18,833 nt of DNA, from positions 1 through 18,833 of the forward strand of contig CAJAFH010000257.1 of assembly GCA_903939005.1 (NCBI GenBank), read 5' to 3'. The position numbers were made by a program, and so were the translations under genes. This document shows, one piece after another, positions 1-10,462 of this stretch (position 1 is its first letter; each line of letters starts with the position of its first letter). The DNA comes from an uncultured Actinomycetes bacterium (GTDB lineage: Bacteria > Actinomycetota > Actinomycetes > Nanopelagicales > Nanopelagicaceae). The notes beneath the pieces are model-generated. The model did not search any database, was not told the DNA's origin, and was given only the letters and a program-made list of their open reading frames with translations.

Positions 1-2699
<2,699 letters not shown>

Positions 2700-2721
2700 T
2701 TAGACCTTTCACTTCATAAAT

Positions 2722-2761
2722 CGTTATAACTAGAGCATAAACGAGTTCAGCAGAAGCGCAA
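2722..2761 (-). promoter_or_regulatory. katG promoter with imperfect palindrome
   Basis: On the minus strand a TTGCGC (-35, 2756-2761) and TATGCT (-10, 2734-2739) are separated by 16 bp. The arms CGTTAT (2722-2727) and ATAAACG (2737-2743) form an imperfect inverted repeat that overlaps the -10 box, where a peroxide- or iron-sensing repressor could bind. One arm has an extra base, so the operator reading is weak. Confidence 0.3.
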
Positions 2762-2817
2762 TTTTTAGCCATTTTCCCCTCAAAATATGAGATTTAGCGG
2801 GTAGAAATGGAATTCTC

Positions 2818-2847
2818 TTGAACCGAAACAATCTTGAGAACTAGGAT
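2818..2847 (+). promoter_or_regulatory. promoter of the DinB-family gene
   Basis: TTGAAC (2818-2823), an 18-bp spacer and TAGGAT (2842-2847). The -10 box ends 7 nt before the ATG at 2855, so transcription should begin at or next to the start codon (leaderless mRNA). The AGGA inside the -10 could instead be read as a ribosome site. Confidence 0.5.
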
Positions 2848-2854
2848 TTGCGAC

Positions 2855-3343
2855 ATGACTGATCCATCATTGTTAAGACTTTATAAGCACATGGCTTGGG
2901 CGAACCATTCTGTATTTACCCAACTGAGCGAACTTCCAGAGGAAGCACTTTCATTTTCAGCGTGGAATCCAGAGTGGACGGTTGGTGCGATCGCTAACCA
3001 CATCGTGATGGGTCAATCTCGTCTACTTGCCCGGCTGAAAAAAGAAGAAGCACCTGCCGAAACGCCATTCCCACTTACTTCTGAAGGCATGAAAGCACTT
3101 GCCGCGCAGTCGCTTAAAAATGATGACGCATTTCTGAATCTCATTGACCAACCTGAAGAAATGCTGACCTTCGTTCGCTATGAAAAGACGGTCTCATTTC
3201 TAAATACAACAATCGTTGCCCAAACCGTTAATCACGGCATTGAACATCGCGCACAAATCGCTGACATTCTGGCAGTCAACAAAATGGATGTAATTAACTT
3301 AGATGCGCTAGACCCTATTTCTTACGAGCGGGCGCACCGCTAA
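2855..3343 (+). CDS. DinB-family protein
   Basis: A 162-residue four-helix-bundle protein of the DinB/YfiT kind. The three likely metal-binding histidines sit where the family has them: His49 in AIANHIVMG, and His127 and His131 in VNHGIEHRAQI. The N-terminal YKHMAWANH stretch is also typical. Many actinobacterial members are thiol-dependent transferases or uncharacterised; no substrate can be deduced here. The frame extends upstream to a TTG at 2834, but the ATG at 2855 is preferred because a good -10 box lies 7 nt before it and family members start near this point. Its stop overlaps that of the convergent GNAT gene by 4 bp. Confidence 0.85.
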   Translation: MTDPSLLRLYKHMAWANHSVFTQLSELPEEALSFSAWNPEWTVGAIANHIVMGQSRLLARLKKEEAPAETPFPLTSEGMKALAAQSLKNDDAFLNLIDQPEEMLTFVRYEKTVSFLNTTIVAQTVNHGIEHRAQIADILAVNKMDVINLDALDPISYERAHR

Positions 3344-3813
3344 TCAAATTTAGTCGCAGCGTAGGAGTAATAATCAACCGGAATGCCGGCTTCTAGAAAC
3401 AGCGCCTTCTGCACGCCTTCGAATTTCCAGCCAGCCTTCTCAAAGCTCTTTCGCATAGCAACATTTGATTCTTCGGTAGAACCTTGAACGCGATGCGCGC
3501 CATTATTGAACGCATATTCAGTACCAGCGATTAGCGCCTTGGTTCCGATTCCTTTACCGCGAGATTCTGCTGCGATCTCTAGTCCCATTTCCCAAGAACC
3601 TTCAGGCATAGTTTTGTCGCATTTTCTTAATTGAAAATCGCCCACTAATACTCCATCGGATTCAATAGCTAAATGGAAATAGTGGTCATACCAGTCGTCG
3701 CTTTTTTCAAATCTTAACCGGAATCGTTCGCGTCTTTCATCGGAATCAATCTCTCTGATTTCACAAGCACGATCGAATTCACTTTGTAGGTAGGGCCGTA
3801 AAATTACGCTCAT
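3340..3813 (-). CDS. GNAT-family N-acetyltransferase (RimJ/RimL-like)
   Basis: A 157-residue acetyltransferase with the GNAT fold. Motif A, which binds the pyrophosphate of acetyl-CoA, is ESRGKGIGTKAL (residues 83-94). Motif B is the N-x-A-M-R-K-S-F-E-K-A-G-W segment (117-129), followed by the usual FEGVQKALF strand. This pattern is closest to RimJ/RimL-type enzymes, which acetylate protein N-termini or small amines; the actual acceptor is unknown. The gene converges on the DinB gene, sharing the bases CTAA at the stops. A TACACT -10 box lies 6 nt upstream of the ATG, pointing to a leaderless transcript. Confidence 0.88.
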   Translation of the reverse strand: MSVILRPYLQSEFDRACEIREIDSDERRERFRLRFEKSDDWYDHYFHLAIESDGVLVGDFQLRKCDKTMPEGSWEMGLEIAAESRGKGIGTKALIAGTEYAFNNGAHRVQGSTEESNVAMRKSFEKAGWKFEGVQKALFLEAGIPVDYYSYAATKFD

Positions 3814-3819
3814 AGATTC

Positions 3820-3825
3820 AGTGTA
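3820..3825 (-). promoter_or_regulatory. -10 box of the GNAT gene (leaderless)
   Basis: TACACT on the minus strand, six nucleotides before the ATG at 3813. No ribosome site is visible between them. No convincing -35 box. Confidence 0.4.
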
Positions 3826-3872
3826 ACCGCGAAACTTATCTAACCTTCCAAAGTTTTCATTTATCTACGCTC

Positions 3873-3878
3873 TACAAT
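3873..3878 (+). promoter_or_regulatory. -10 box of the DUF1761 gene (leaderless)
   Basis: TACAAT ends 7 nt before the ATG at 3886, with no Shine-Dalgarno sequence, so the transcript should start at the ATG. Confidence 0.45.
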
Positions 3879-3885
3879 TTCTGTC

Positions 3886-4311
3886 ATGACATTTACAGGC
3901 CTTAATCTCATTGGTTTAATCATTGCCTTCTTCGTTTCCTTCATTAGCGGGGCGATCTGGTTTGGCCCTAAGACTTTCTATCCGGTTTGGATGAAAGCTA
4001 AGGGAATCGCATCTGGTCAACTAAATTCGAGCCAGAACAAGCCAGCACTTCTTTTCGGCGGCACTATTCTCGGTCTAGCAATTCAAACTTTAACCATTGG
4101 ATTAATCATTAATTCACTTAGGCAAAATACAGAAATTAGCGTTACAACTGGAGCTGGCATCGGTTTCGCGCTTGGTTTTGGTATCGCGATGTGTGCATCT
4201 CTAAGCCACCGATTATTCGGAGGCGAATCACTTAAGGTTTGGATAATTGAAACTGCCAACGATGCAATTAACTTAAGTATCGCTGGCGCAATAATCGCTT
4301 ACTTCAACTAA
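3886..4311 (+). CDS. DUF1761-family membrane protein
   Basis: A 141-residue integral membrane protein with four predicted helices (about residues 6-27, 53-77, 87-105 and 124-140). The segment after helix 1, GAIWFGPKTFYPVWMKAKGI, matches the DUF1761 signature (small aliphatic run, W-F/Y-x-P, then W-M-K and G-I). The function of the family is unknown. The gene sits alone between two minus-strand genes and has its own -10 box. Its TAA shares CTAA with the stop of the downstream esterase gene, so the two convergent transcripts have no space for a terminator between them. Confidence 0.82.
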   Translation: MTFTGLNLIGLIIAFFVSFISGAIWFGPKTFYPVWMKAKGIASGQLNSSQNKPALLFGGTILGLAIQTLTIGLIINSLRQNTEISVTTGAGIGFALGFGIAMCASLSHRLFGGESLKVWIIETANDAINLSIAGAIIAYFN

Positions 4312-5162
4312 CCTTGACTTAGCCAGAAGTTAAGCGCATCTGGCACATATCTAGCCCATGTGGCATTTGAATGTGCGCCATGATTTAGAGCGCGATATCT
4401 AAGGTCTGTGCCTTCGCGATAACCACGCGCCTTAATTAATTCTGTAGCCAGATCTTGTGGCTCTTCATATTTAGCGTCTAAACCTTTTGTGCCACGGCTC
4501 ATCCAGAGCTTATGAGTGCCGGGTTCCGGGAATGCGTTCATAAGATTTTCAGCGAGTTTGTTTCCGCCAATAATCCAATGTGGCGAGAAGCTAAGCGCGG
4601 TGTGAAAAAAGTCAGGCTTTCGAATTACACCATAGATCGCAGCTAATCCGCCCATACTTGCGCCCAGTAATGCAGAGGTTTCAGGTGAATATGTTTGCCC
4701 AATTTTTTGAGTAATGGATGGAACAATTTCACTTACGATATTTTCAATATGTTGATCAGCGTTTAAGCTGCTTAGAAAAGCATCAACATTTTCCGGATAC
4801 AAGCCATAACTAACTGGCGCCCAGTCTTCTCGCTTATTCATAAACTGTGCGGGTGTGTATTCCTTTACCCGACCCAAATTATCTTCGACATAGGGGGTGT
4901 GATAAACGCCGATTACCGTTGGCGGGGTTAAATCATTTAATTCAGCAATTCTGGCTGCAGATTTAGCTAGTTCCCAAGTGGCTCTCTGATGGGGATTGAT
5001 TCCGATATTGCGCTTGTCAAAAATATTCTGACCATCATGAGCAACGAGAACATGGTGACCTGGGTTCGCAGGTGCCCAGTAATCAACTGTGCGCGAGCCA
5101 AAACGAACTTTATGAACCGCCCCAGATAGGCCGCGAACTTGAAATTGCTCAATCTCAATCAT
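4308..5162 (-). CDS. alpha/beta-hydrolase esterase (esterase D/enterochelin-esterase-like)
   Basis: A 284-residue hydrolase of the putative-esterase family. The nucleophile elbow is GASMGG (Ser169) and the probable catalytic histidine is His264 in HGAHSNATWARYV, near the C-terminus as in Fes/EstD-type esterases. Asp229 in GTKGLD is a candidate acid. The early HVLVAHDGQNIFD segment is the typical oxyanion-side strand of this family. There is no signal peptide, so a cytosolic esterase of unknown substrate is likely. The ATG at 5162 is preceded by AAGGGA about 10 nt upstream. The neighbouring mal genes are 136 bp upstream on the same strand; co-transcription from malG is possible but not shown. 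The 5163-5298 gap holds no RNA gene or clear terminator. Confidence 0.85.
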   Translation of the reverse strand: MIEIEQFQVRGLSGAVHKVRFGSRTVDYWAPANPGHHVLVAHDGQNIFDKRNIGINPHQRATWELAKSAARIAELNDLTPPTVIGVYHTPYVEDNLGRVKEYTPAQFMNKREDWAPVSYGLYPENVDAFLSSLNADQHIENIVSEIVPSITQKIGQTYSPETSALLGASMGGLAAIYGVIRKPDFFHTALSFSPHWIIGGNKLAENLMNAFPEPGTHKLWMSRGTKGLDAKYEEPQDLATELIKARGYREGTDLRYRALNHGAHSNATWARYVPDALNFWLSQG

Positions 5163-5298
5163 GGGTTAAGTATCCCTTTTAGTTTGTATATGTGGCTGAA
5201 GGCAATGCAGAAGATATTTCTTTCTCTACCAAGAACTGTCCCATCAAACCGTCATCTTCATGGTTGTCTTATTAATTAGGAATCTTTGGCGTTTTACC

Positions 5299-6186
5299 TC
5301 ATCCTTTAGTTGATCCGCTGACTAGACCTGAAACTAAATGCTTTTGCAGGAAAATAAAGAGCGTCAGAACTGGGATTGTCGCCAAGAGTGCGCCGGCAGT
5401 AAATGGGCCCCAATTCTTGCCGTATTGGCCGTAAATAAACTGCTGCAATCCGACAGCTACTGTCATCTTATTTCCATCAAGACCAAGAATTACTGAGGTA
5501 ATTAAGTACTCATTCAGAATTCCAATGAAAGAGAGCAAGAAGGTAACTACAAAAATCGGTGTTGCTAATGGAACGATTATCTTTCGGAAAATCTGGAAGT
5601 GATCTGCTCCGTCAATTTTGGCAGCCTCATCGATCTCTGTTGGCAAAGTATCAAAGAAGCTCTTTAGCATCCAGGTATTTACGCCAAGTGCCGAGCCGCC
5701 GAATACAAGAATTAAAGGCAACTGATGTCCAAGACCTAAGAACATAAATGATTTTCCGAAAGTATTTATAATTAGGAAAAGTGAGGTCGCGGCCAGTAAT
5801 TGCGGAAACATTTGCACAATTAGGATTGTTGAGAGAGTTAGTTTGCGACCTTTAAATCGGTGGCGGCTCAAGGTATATGCGGCTAAAGCGCCAATACCAA
5901 CTTGCATGGCCGAAGCTGAAATAGCCACGACCATTGAGTTTCTGGCCCAAATCAAGAAGGGTTTACTTGAATTAGAGAAGAGCTGAGCGAAGTTATCTAA
6001 GCCCTTGTGAGTAGGAATTAGCATTTGAGTGCTTATCTGGCCAGTTACATCAAAGGCACCAGAGATCATCCAGATCAAAGGAAAGACTGAAAATGCAACT
6101 ACTACGAATCCAACTAGGTGACGCCACAAAACTTTGCGCATCCAAAATTTGAACTTTTTTGAATCTAATAAAAGGGCAATTTTCAT
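5299..6186 (-). CDS. malG: maltose-type ABC transporter permease MalG
   Basis: A 295-residue inner-membrane permease with six predicted helices. The cytoplasmic EAA loop that contacts the ATPase is present as EIDEAAKIDGADHFQIFRKI followed by VPL (residues 184-207), and the C-terminus LVSGLVSGSTKG is typical of MalG orthologues. It pairs with MalF to form the channel. Its ATG follows the malF TAA directly with no gap, so translation is probably coupled. This is the last gene of the malE-malF-malG order. No MalK/MsmX-type ATPase follows, so the energising subunit must be encoded elsewhere. Confidence 0.93.
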   Translation of the reverse strand: MKIALLLDSKKFKFWMRKVLWRHLVGFVVVAFSVFPLIWMISGAFDVTGQISTQMLIPTHKGLDNFAQLFSNSSKPFLIWARNSMVVAISASAMQVGIGALAAYTLSRHRFKGRKLTLSTILIVQMFPQLLAATSLFLIINTFGKSFMFLGLGHQLPLILVFGGSALGVNTWMLKSFFDTLPTEIDEAAKIDGADHFQIFRKIIVPLATPIFVVTFLLSFIGILNEYLITSVILGLDGNKMTVAVGLQQFIYGQYGKNWGPFTAGALLATIPVLTLFIFLQKHLVSGLVSGSTKG

Positions 6187-7719
6187 TTAATTTATCTCTT
6201 CCATCGTCTTCATTTTTCGGAGCCCGTAAAGCGATATTGCTCCGACCAAAACAAAGTTGAGAATGGAAAGTGCACTCGCTAGGCCGTAGTTATTTCCTTC
6301 TTGACCATTGAATGCAAGCTTGTAGGTATAAGAAATCAAGATATCTGTGGCACCTGCATTTCCATTTGAATTTGAAAATGTTGGCCCACCGCCGGTTAGT
6401 AAATAGATTGCGCCAAAATTGTTTAAGGCCATTGCACCGGATGCGATCAGTAGCGGTGCAACTGTTCTGACTACGAGCGGAAGTTTTATTTGAGTGAATG
6501 TTTTAGTTGGTGATGCTCCATCAATCTCTGCGGCTTCCAAAATTTCACTAGGTATCGCCTGGATGGCGCCAGTAGAGATGAGAAACATGTAAGGAAAAGT
6601 TGACCAAAGTTCAACAATTAACACAGCCACACGTGCCCACCATGGGTCGGTTAACCAAGGGGTCGAAATATGAAAAATCCGATCAATCACACCTGTCTCG
6701 GCGGTAAATAAACCAGACCAAACCAGAATTGAAAGAACGCTGGGAATCGCTAGCGGAATGATAAAAATAGTTCGGTAGAACCGCTTAGACCTCATATGTT
6801 TATAGTTGAATATTAAAGCTAAAACAAGGCCAAATAAGAATCCAAAGGTAACAATTAGAAATGCATTCACGATTGTCCAAGTAAGAACCGCCAATAGCGG
6901 AGTACGCATCTCTTTATCTGTTATTACTGATGTGAAATTGCGCCACCCAATATTGGCTTTCCAGCCTGGGTAAAGAAGCTCACCTGAATCGCTAACCATC
7001 TGACCGTTGTCATTAGGCTGGTATTTCTCGCCGGAGAGAACATTTGTAAGCTGATCTACGCTGGCATTGTAGGTAAAAACCGGTTGTGACGCTTCTAAAG
7101 TTTCTAGGTCTATCGGTTGAAGAGTTATTTCACTTGCCATCTTAATCGTGATGTTTTGAATTTGGTTTATATATCGTTCGACTTGATCTGAAGCTAGGAC
7201 CTTCTGCCCATCAACTGATTGGATCTGTCCGTTAATAGAAAACTTTAATTGACTTTGATCGAGTTTTACGACTGATTTTGAATTTCCGATCCAGTAACTT
7301 GAATCTGAGTACTTAAAAACTAGGAAAACTTCACGAGTAGAATCTTTGAGAACTACCTGGTAATTAATTGGCAATTCAGTCTGAACTGGAATCTTGGAAT
7401 CTTGCAAAATTGCATCAATTGCTTGCGTCTTCGAGAGTTGATGGCCATTTGAGTCATTGGTAAAAGCCACCGCACCTGAATAAAAGGCTGGATAAATATG
7501 AAAGAGGCAAAGAAGCAAAACGCCTGGTAGTAAATACTTGCCTGGAGTCTTCTTGCTGATTACATAAGTTGAAAAAATTAATGAAGCTGAGAGATAGAAA
7601 AATACAGATAAGAACCAAGCTCTGTCTTGCAGAAACTTGGTGGCCATCACCAAGATCAGAGTAATGAGGCCGTAAGTAAGTAAATATCTCAATATTTTAG
7701 ACATTGAAATCTTTTTCAC
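6187..7719 (-). CDS. malF: maltose-type ABC transporter permease MalF
   Basis: A 510-residue permease, close to the length of E. coli MalF (514 aa). Three N-terminal helices (about 10-30, 34-54, 62-80) are followed by SGAVAFTNDSNGHQLS, the counterpart of the segment that opens the large external P2 loop in E. coli MalF. The loop spans about 81-272, and the core permease helices follow. The EAA loop is EILEAAEIDGASPTKTFTQI plus KLPL (392-414). GATDILISYTYKLAF (456-470) is almost the E. coli MalF sequence. The long P2 loop, which cradles the binding protein, argues for a true maltose/maltodextrin or trehalose system. The start is a GTG (7717-7719) with GGGGG 7 nt upstream; an internal ATG at 7704 has a weaker site. 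Confidence 0.93.
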   Translation of the reverse strand: MKKISMSKILRYLLTYGLITLILVMATKFLQDRAWFLSVFFYLSASLIFSTYVISKKTPGKYLLPGVLLLCLFHIYPAFYSGAVAFTNDSNGHQLSKTQAIDAILQDSKIPVQTELPINYQVVLKDSTREVFLVFKYSDSSYWIGNSKSVVKLDQSQLKFSINGQIQSVDGQKVLASDQVERYINQIQNITIKMASEITLQPIDLETLEASQPVFTYNASVDQLTNVLSGEKYQPNDNGQMVSDSGELLYPGWKANIGWRNFTSVITDKEMRTPLLAVLTWTIVNAFLIVTFGFLFGLVLALIFNYKHMRSKRFYRTIFIIPLAIPSVLSILVWSGLFTAETGVIDRIFHISTPWLTDPWWARVAVLIVELWSTFPYMFLISTGAIQAIPSEILEAAEIDGASPTKTFTQIKLPLVVRTVAPLLIASGAMALNNFGAIYLLTGGGPTFSNSNGNAGATDILISYTYKLAFNGQEGNNYGLASALSILNFVLVGAISLYGLRKMKTMEEIN

Positions 7720-7763
7720 ACTTAAACCCCCATTCCATCTAGCCCAGATTACGCTTGAAAAAT

Positions 7764-7812
7764 GCTTAAAGGGGTCCTGGATTCCCTCGACTCCAGGACC
7801 CCCACTTTAAGC
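7764..7812 (-). terminator. long hairpin between malE and malF (leaky terminator or mRNA stabiliser)
   Basis: A perfect 11-bp inverted repeat (GGGGTCCTGGA at 7771-7781 against TCCAGGACCCC at 7792-7802, 10-nt loop) is extended by a second 7-bp arm pair (GCTTAAA at 7764-7770 with TTTAAGC at 7806-7812) and a 3-nt bulge. On the minus strand it begins 4 nt after the malE stop and is followed by ATTTTTC. It fits a partial terminator or 3' stabiliser that would give more binding protein than permease, as the REP elements do between malE and malF in E. coli. Confidence 0.8.
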
Positions 7813-7816
7813 AGAT

Positions 7817-9010
7817 TTATTTATTGCCTAGCGCAGTATTTAAGTTCTTTGCCGCAGAATCCATTGCTGCTCCGAACTTAGCTTTTCCGCTTGCCCAATC
7901 TGCGAATGCGTTATTCCAGTAAGTCCAAACATTGTTCATTTCTGAAACATTTGGCATTGGAATACATAGAGCGCCATAGGCTCCAAACTTGCCAGCAACG
8001 CTCTTTGCATCAACAGTTGCCGCTGCTTCGATGTTTGCTGGGTAGCTGTTATTTGCCTTTGTAATTGCTTTGCTGAAAGCTGCTGTTTGGACAACTTCAA
8101 CTAGGTACTTACGGGCTAACAAGTTGTTCTTAGTGAATCTGTTCATGTAAACAGCTGTAACGCCACTGAATGCTCTAGCAGTTCCGCCATTTACAGCTGG
8201 AATGCTGGAGATTTCATACTTAACTCCAGCTTTATCTAGGCCATCAATTGACCAAGGGCCAACAATTGCATATGGAGCTTTACCGTTTGAGAAGTTAGAT
8301 CCATCATAAGTATTTGACTTATCAAATATCTTGGCTGCAAGCCAGCCATCCATCAAAGCTGCGTTCTTCATTAACGCCTTTGAGTTTAGACCAACCTGCT
8401 TTGTATTTATGTATGAACCATTCTTATTAGAAAATACATACCCACCAATAGAGTCAAAAAATGGTTGCATGAAGTAACCATCGATGTGAGTAACAATTCC
8501 AACGGAGGCTTTTCCAGATGCGATTAGAGAAGTGGCGGTACTTTCTAAATCCTTCCAAGTCTTAGGTGCACCTGTTGGAACAAGAGTTAGATTTGTTGCC
8601 AAAGCAATATTGCTTACAGCAATTGGGATACCCCATTGCTGATAATTAAAACTTACACCCGAAGTAACAGCAGCTGGATAGGCGCTCTTCTTAATTACCG
8701 AACTAAGAGAAGTAACTACGCCAGACTTAACTAAGGCACCTGTGTTGTCGTGTGAAGCGGTGAAAAGATCAGGACCAGCGCCCGCAGGTCCAAGCTTGCT
8801 CATGCCGCAATCACCAAGACCGCACTTAGCTACGATGTTTACTGTCACGCCATTCTTACTTGCCCAAGCTTCTGAAGCTGCCTTATATGCCGCTTCTTCA
8901 CCTGAGTTAACCCAAACCGTCAACGTACCTGCTGCTTGAGCCGGCGCGATTGAGCCAAGAAATGCTAATGAAACTGCTAGGAGACCAACTCCTAAACGTT
9001 GCATCTTCAT
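7817..9010 (-). CDS. malE: maltose/maltodextrin-type substrate-binding protein MalE
   Basis: A 397-residue extracellular solute-binding protein. An N-terminal Sec signal peptide (Met-Lys-Met-Gln-Arg, hydrophobic core, PAQA cleavage near residue 26) is followed by GTLTVWVNSGEEAAY. Segments that recall E. coli MalE are GAGPDLFTASHDNTGALVKSG and, near the end, PMPNVSEMNNVWTYW. The signal peptide has no lipobox cysteine, unusual for a binding protein in a Gram-positive cell. A Cys pair near residues 63 and 68 and a third Cys before PMPN could form a disulfide. Two ATG starts, 9010 and 9004, are possible: the AGGGGAG ribosome site is 3 nt from the first and 9 nt from the second. The sugar ligand is probably an alpha-glucoside, not proven. 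Confidence 0.92.
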   Translation of the reverse strand: MKMQRLGVGLLAVSLAFLGSIAPAQAAGTLTVWVNSGEEAAYKAASEAWASKNGVTVNIVAKCGLGDCGMSKLGPAGAGPDLFTASHDNTGALVKSGVVTSLSSVIKKSAYPAAVTSGVSFNYQQWGIPIAVSNIALATNLTLVPTGAPKTWKDLESTATSLIASGKASVGIVTHIDGYFMQPFFDSIGGYVFSNKNGSYINTKQVGLNSKALMKNAALMDGWLAAKIFDKSNTYDGSNFSNGKAPYAIVGPWSIDGLDKAGVKYEISSIPAVNGGTARAFSGVTAVYMNRFTKNNLLARKYLVEVVQTAAFSKAITKANNSYPANIEAAATVDAKSVAGKFGAYGALCIPMPNVSEMNNVWTYWNNAFADWASGKAKFGAAMDSAAKNLNTALGNK

Positions 9011-9036
9011 AAACTCCCCTTAATTTTCATATATAG

Positions 9037-9050
9037 TCGACGCGCGTCGA
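9037..9050. promoter_or_regulatory. LacI-type operator (perfect 14-bp palindrome)
   Basis: TCGACGCGCGTCGA is a perfect palindrome centred on CG, as LacI-family operators usually are. It lies just downstream of the malE -10 box, at about +3 to +16, where a bound repressor would block initiation. The divergent LacI-family gene is the obvious binder. Confidence 0.75.
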
Positions 9051-9059
9051 TAGTGATGT

Positions 9060-9088
9060 AATCTACGCATACTCGGCAAATGAGTCAA
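9060..9088 (-). promoter_or_regulatory. malEFG promoter
   Basis: Minus strand: TTGACT (9083-9088), a 17-bp spacer and TAGATT (9060-9065). Predicted start near 9053, giving a leader of about 45 nt that contains the palindrome and the malE ribosome site. Confidence 0.65.
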
Positions 9089-9129
9089 GGGTATTGGCCC
9101 TATTTGCCTAAAAAGTGAGGGGGAAGCAG

Positions 9130-10119
9130 ATGACTACGCGCGCGGACATCGCCAAACTGGCTGGCGTATCTGAAAGCACCGTCTCCTACGCCATCTCGGG
9201 CAGACGCTCGATTAGTGAAGCCACTAAACAACGAGTTATGGCCGCAATTGAGCAAACTGGTTACAAGGCCAATTATGCGGCCGCAGCATTAGCTAGCGGT
9301 GCTCCACGTATGGTCACAATTTTGACTGCCAATCCATTCGAAGCACCACCATCTCAGATTGACGGCGCTTTGCTAGATGGAATTGTTACCGGAGTAAGAG
9401 AATCTGGTTCTCACAGTGTGATCTGGCCATTTTCCAATGATAAGAATGCTGAAATTGAAGCTCTGATTAAACTGAACTTTTCTGGCGGTGTAATTTTGAT
9501 GGATGTCACCGATGAAGACCAACGTGTTCACTCACTAAATCGTGCAAACATTCCATTTGTTATTCTGGGTCGTGCGAAATTTGACTTCGCTTACAACTTC
9601 GTTGACAGAGATTTTGAATCGGTTTACAAATTAGGTTTAGAACACCTTAAAGAATTAGGTCATATAAATATTGGCGTTCTTGCCACAACTTCAGAACTTA
9701 ATCCTTACCTAAAGAAAGTCGCATCGGCACTCAAACTTAAATTGAAAGTTATTTCGGTTGCCAATACATTGATTGGCGGAAATGCACTAGCGAAAAACTT
9801 CAAGCAGGAGCATCCAGAAATTACAGGGGTAATTTCAATACTTGACTATGTAACTACAGCATTTGTTGATGCTGCTGCTCAATACGGATTATCTATTCCG
9901 GATGAACTATCGATTATTGGCGTTAATATTCTTGAAGAGCAAGCTGAATCTTCAAACCCAAAGATCTCGACAATTGCATTTAATGCTTATGAGATGGCTC
10001 GGTCCTCTGGAAAAATAATGGTTGAAGTTATGGCCGCGGATAAAAATGTACGCAAAAAGAAGAGCGAACTATGGGTTGGCGATTTTGTAGATCGTGGCTC
10101 TACCAGAGCTATTTCTTAA
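9130..10119 (+). CDS. LacI-family transcriptional regulator of the mal operon
   Basis: A 329-residue LacI/GalR regulator. The N-terminal helix-turn-helix is TTRADIAKLAGVSESTVSYA (2-21), followed by the linker ISGRRSISEATKQRV and the hinge helix region KANYAAAALASG (46-57). The remainder is the periplasmic-binding-protein-like sugar-sensing domain, ending with a GDFVDRGSTR-type tail. The chosen ATG has GGGGGA 5 nt upstream; a GTG at 9115 in the same frame would add five residues before the HTH and is less likely. It is divergent from malE across a promoter and palindrome, so it most likely represses malEFG until a maltodextrin or trehalose-type inducer is present. Confidence 0.93.
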   Translation: MTTRADIAKLAGVSESTVSYAISGRRSISEATKQRVMAAIEQTGYKANYAAAALASGAPRMVTILTANPFEAPPSQIDGALLDGIVTGVRESGSHSVIWPFSNDKNAEIEALIKLNFSGGVILMDVTDEDQRVHSLNRANIPFVILGRAKFDFAYNFVDRDFESVYKLGLEHLKELGHINIGVLATTSELNPYLKKVASALKLKLKVISVANTLIGGNALAKNFKQEHPEITGVISILDYVTTAFVDAAAQYGLSIPDELSIIGVNILEEQAESSNPKISTIAFNAYEMARSSGKIMVEVMAADKNVRKKKSELWVGDFVDRGSTRAIS

Positions 10120-10124
10120 ATTTC

Positions 10125-10448
10125 TCAGTGAAAAGGGCGCAGCTCTACTTTTCGATTGCAAGCTTTTGACGCTTCAAAAGCCAACTTTCGGGCTATATCG
10201 GCATCAGCTGCCTCAATAATCCAGAGCCCGCTGAAGTTCTCTTTGGCATCAAAGAGTGGTTTACCAGTGCTCAAGTTTGCGCCTCCACGATTATCAATAA
10301 CAGTTGCTGATTCAGGCGCATGCAGCCCCCAAGCAAAGAACCAATGACCATTGTCGCGAAGGTAATCATTGAACTTATCAATCTCAACCATTTCAGCAGC
10401 GGTGCCTGAATTAGATAGGTCATCAATTACCGAGATGAGAAATTTCAT
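10125..10448 (-). CDS. YCII-related (YciI-family) protein
   Basis: A 107-residue protein of the dimeric alpha-beta-barrel fold. The diagnostic part is NRGGANLSTGKPLFDAKENF followed by SGLWII (residues 53-77), which parallels the DGPF-x-ETKE-x-x-x-G-Y/F pattern of YCII proteins such as those called DGPFAETKE proteins. C-terminal ELRPFH is also typical. The role is unknown; relatives are often found next to sigma factors, but none is here. It ends 5 bp from the convergent lacI stop and starts 14 bp from the end of the upstream DUF885 gene, so it may be co-transcribed with that gene. Confidence 0.8.
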   Translation of the reverse strand: MKFLISVIDDLSNSGTAAEMVEIDKFNDYLRDNGHWFFAWGLHAPESATVIDNRGGANLSTGKPLFDAKENFSGLWIIEAADADIARKLAFEASKACNRKVELRPFH

Positions 10449-10462
10449 TTTAATGTTCTACC

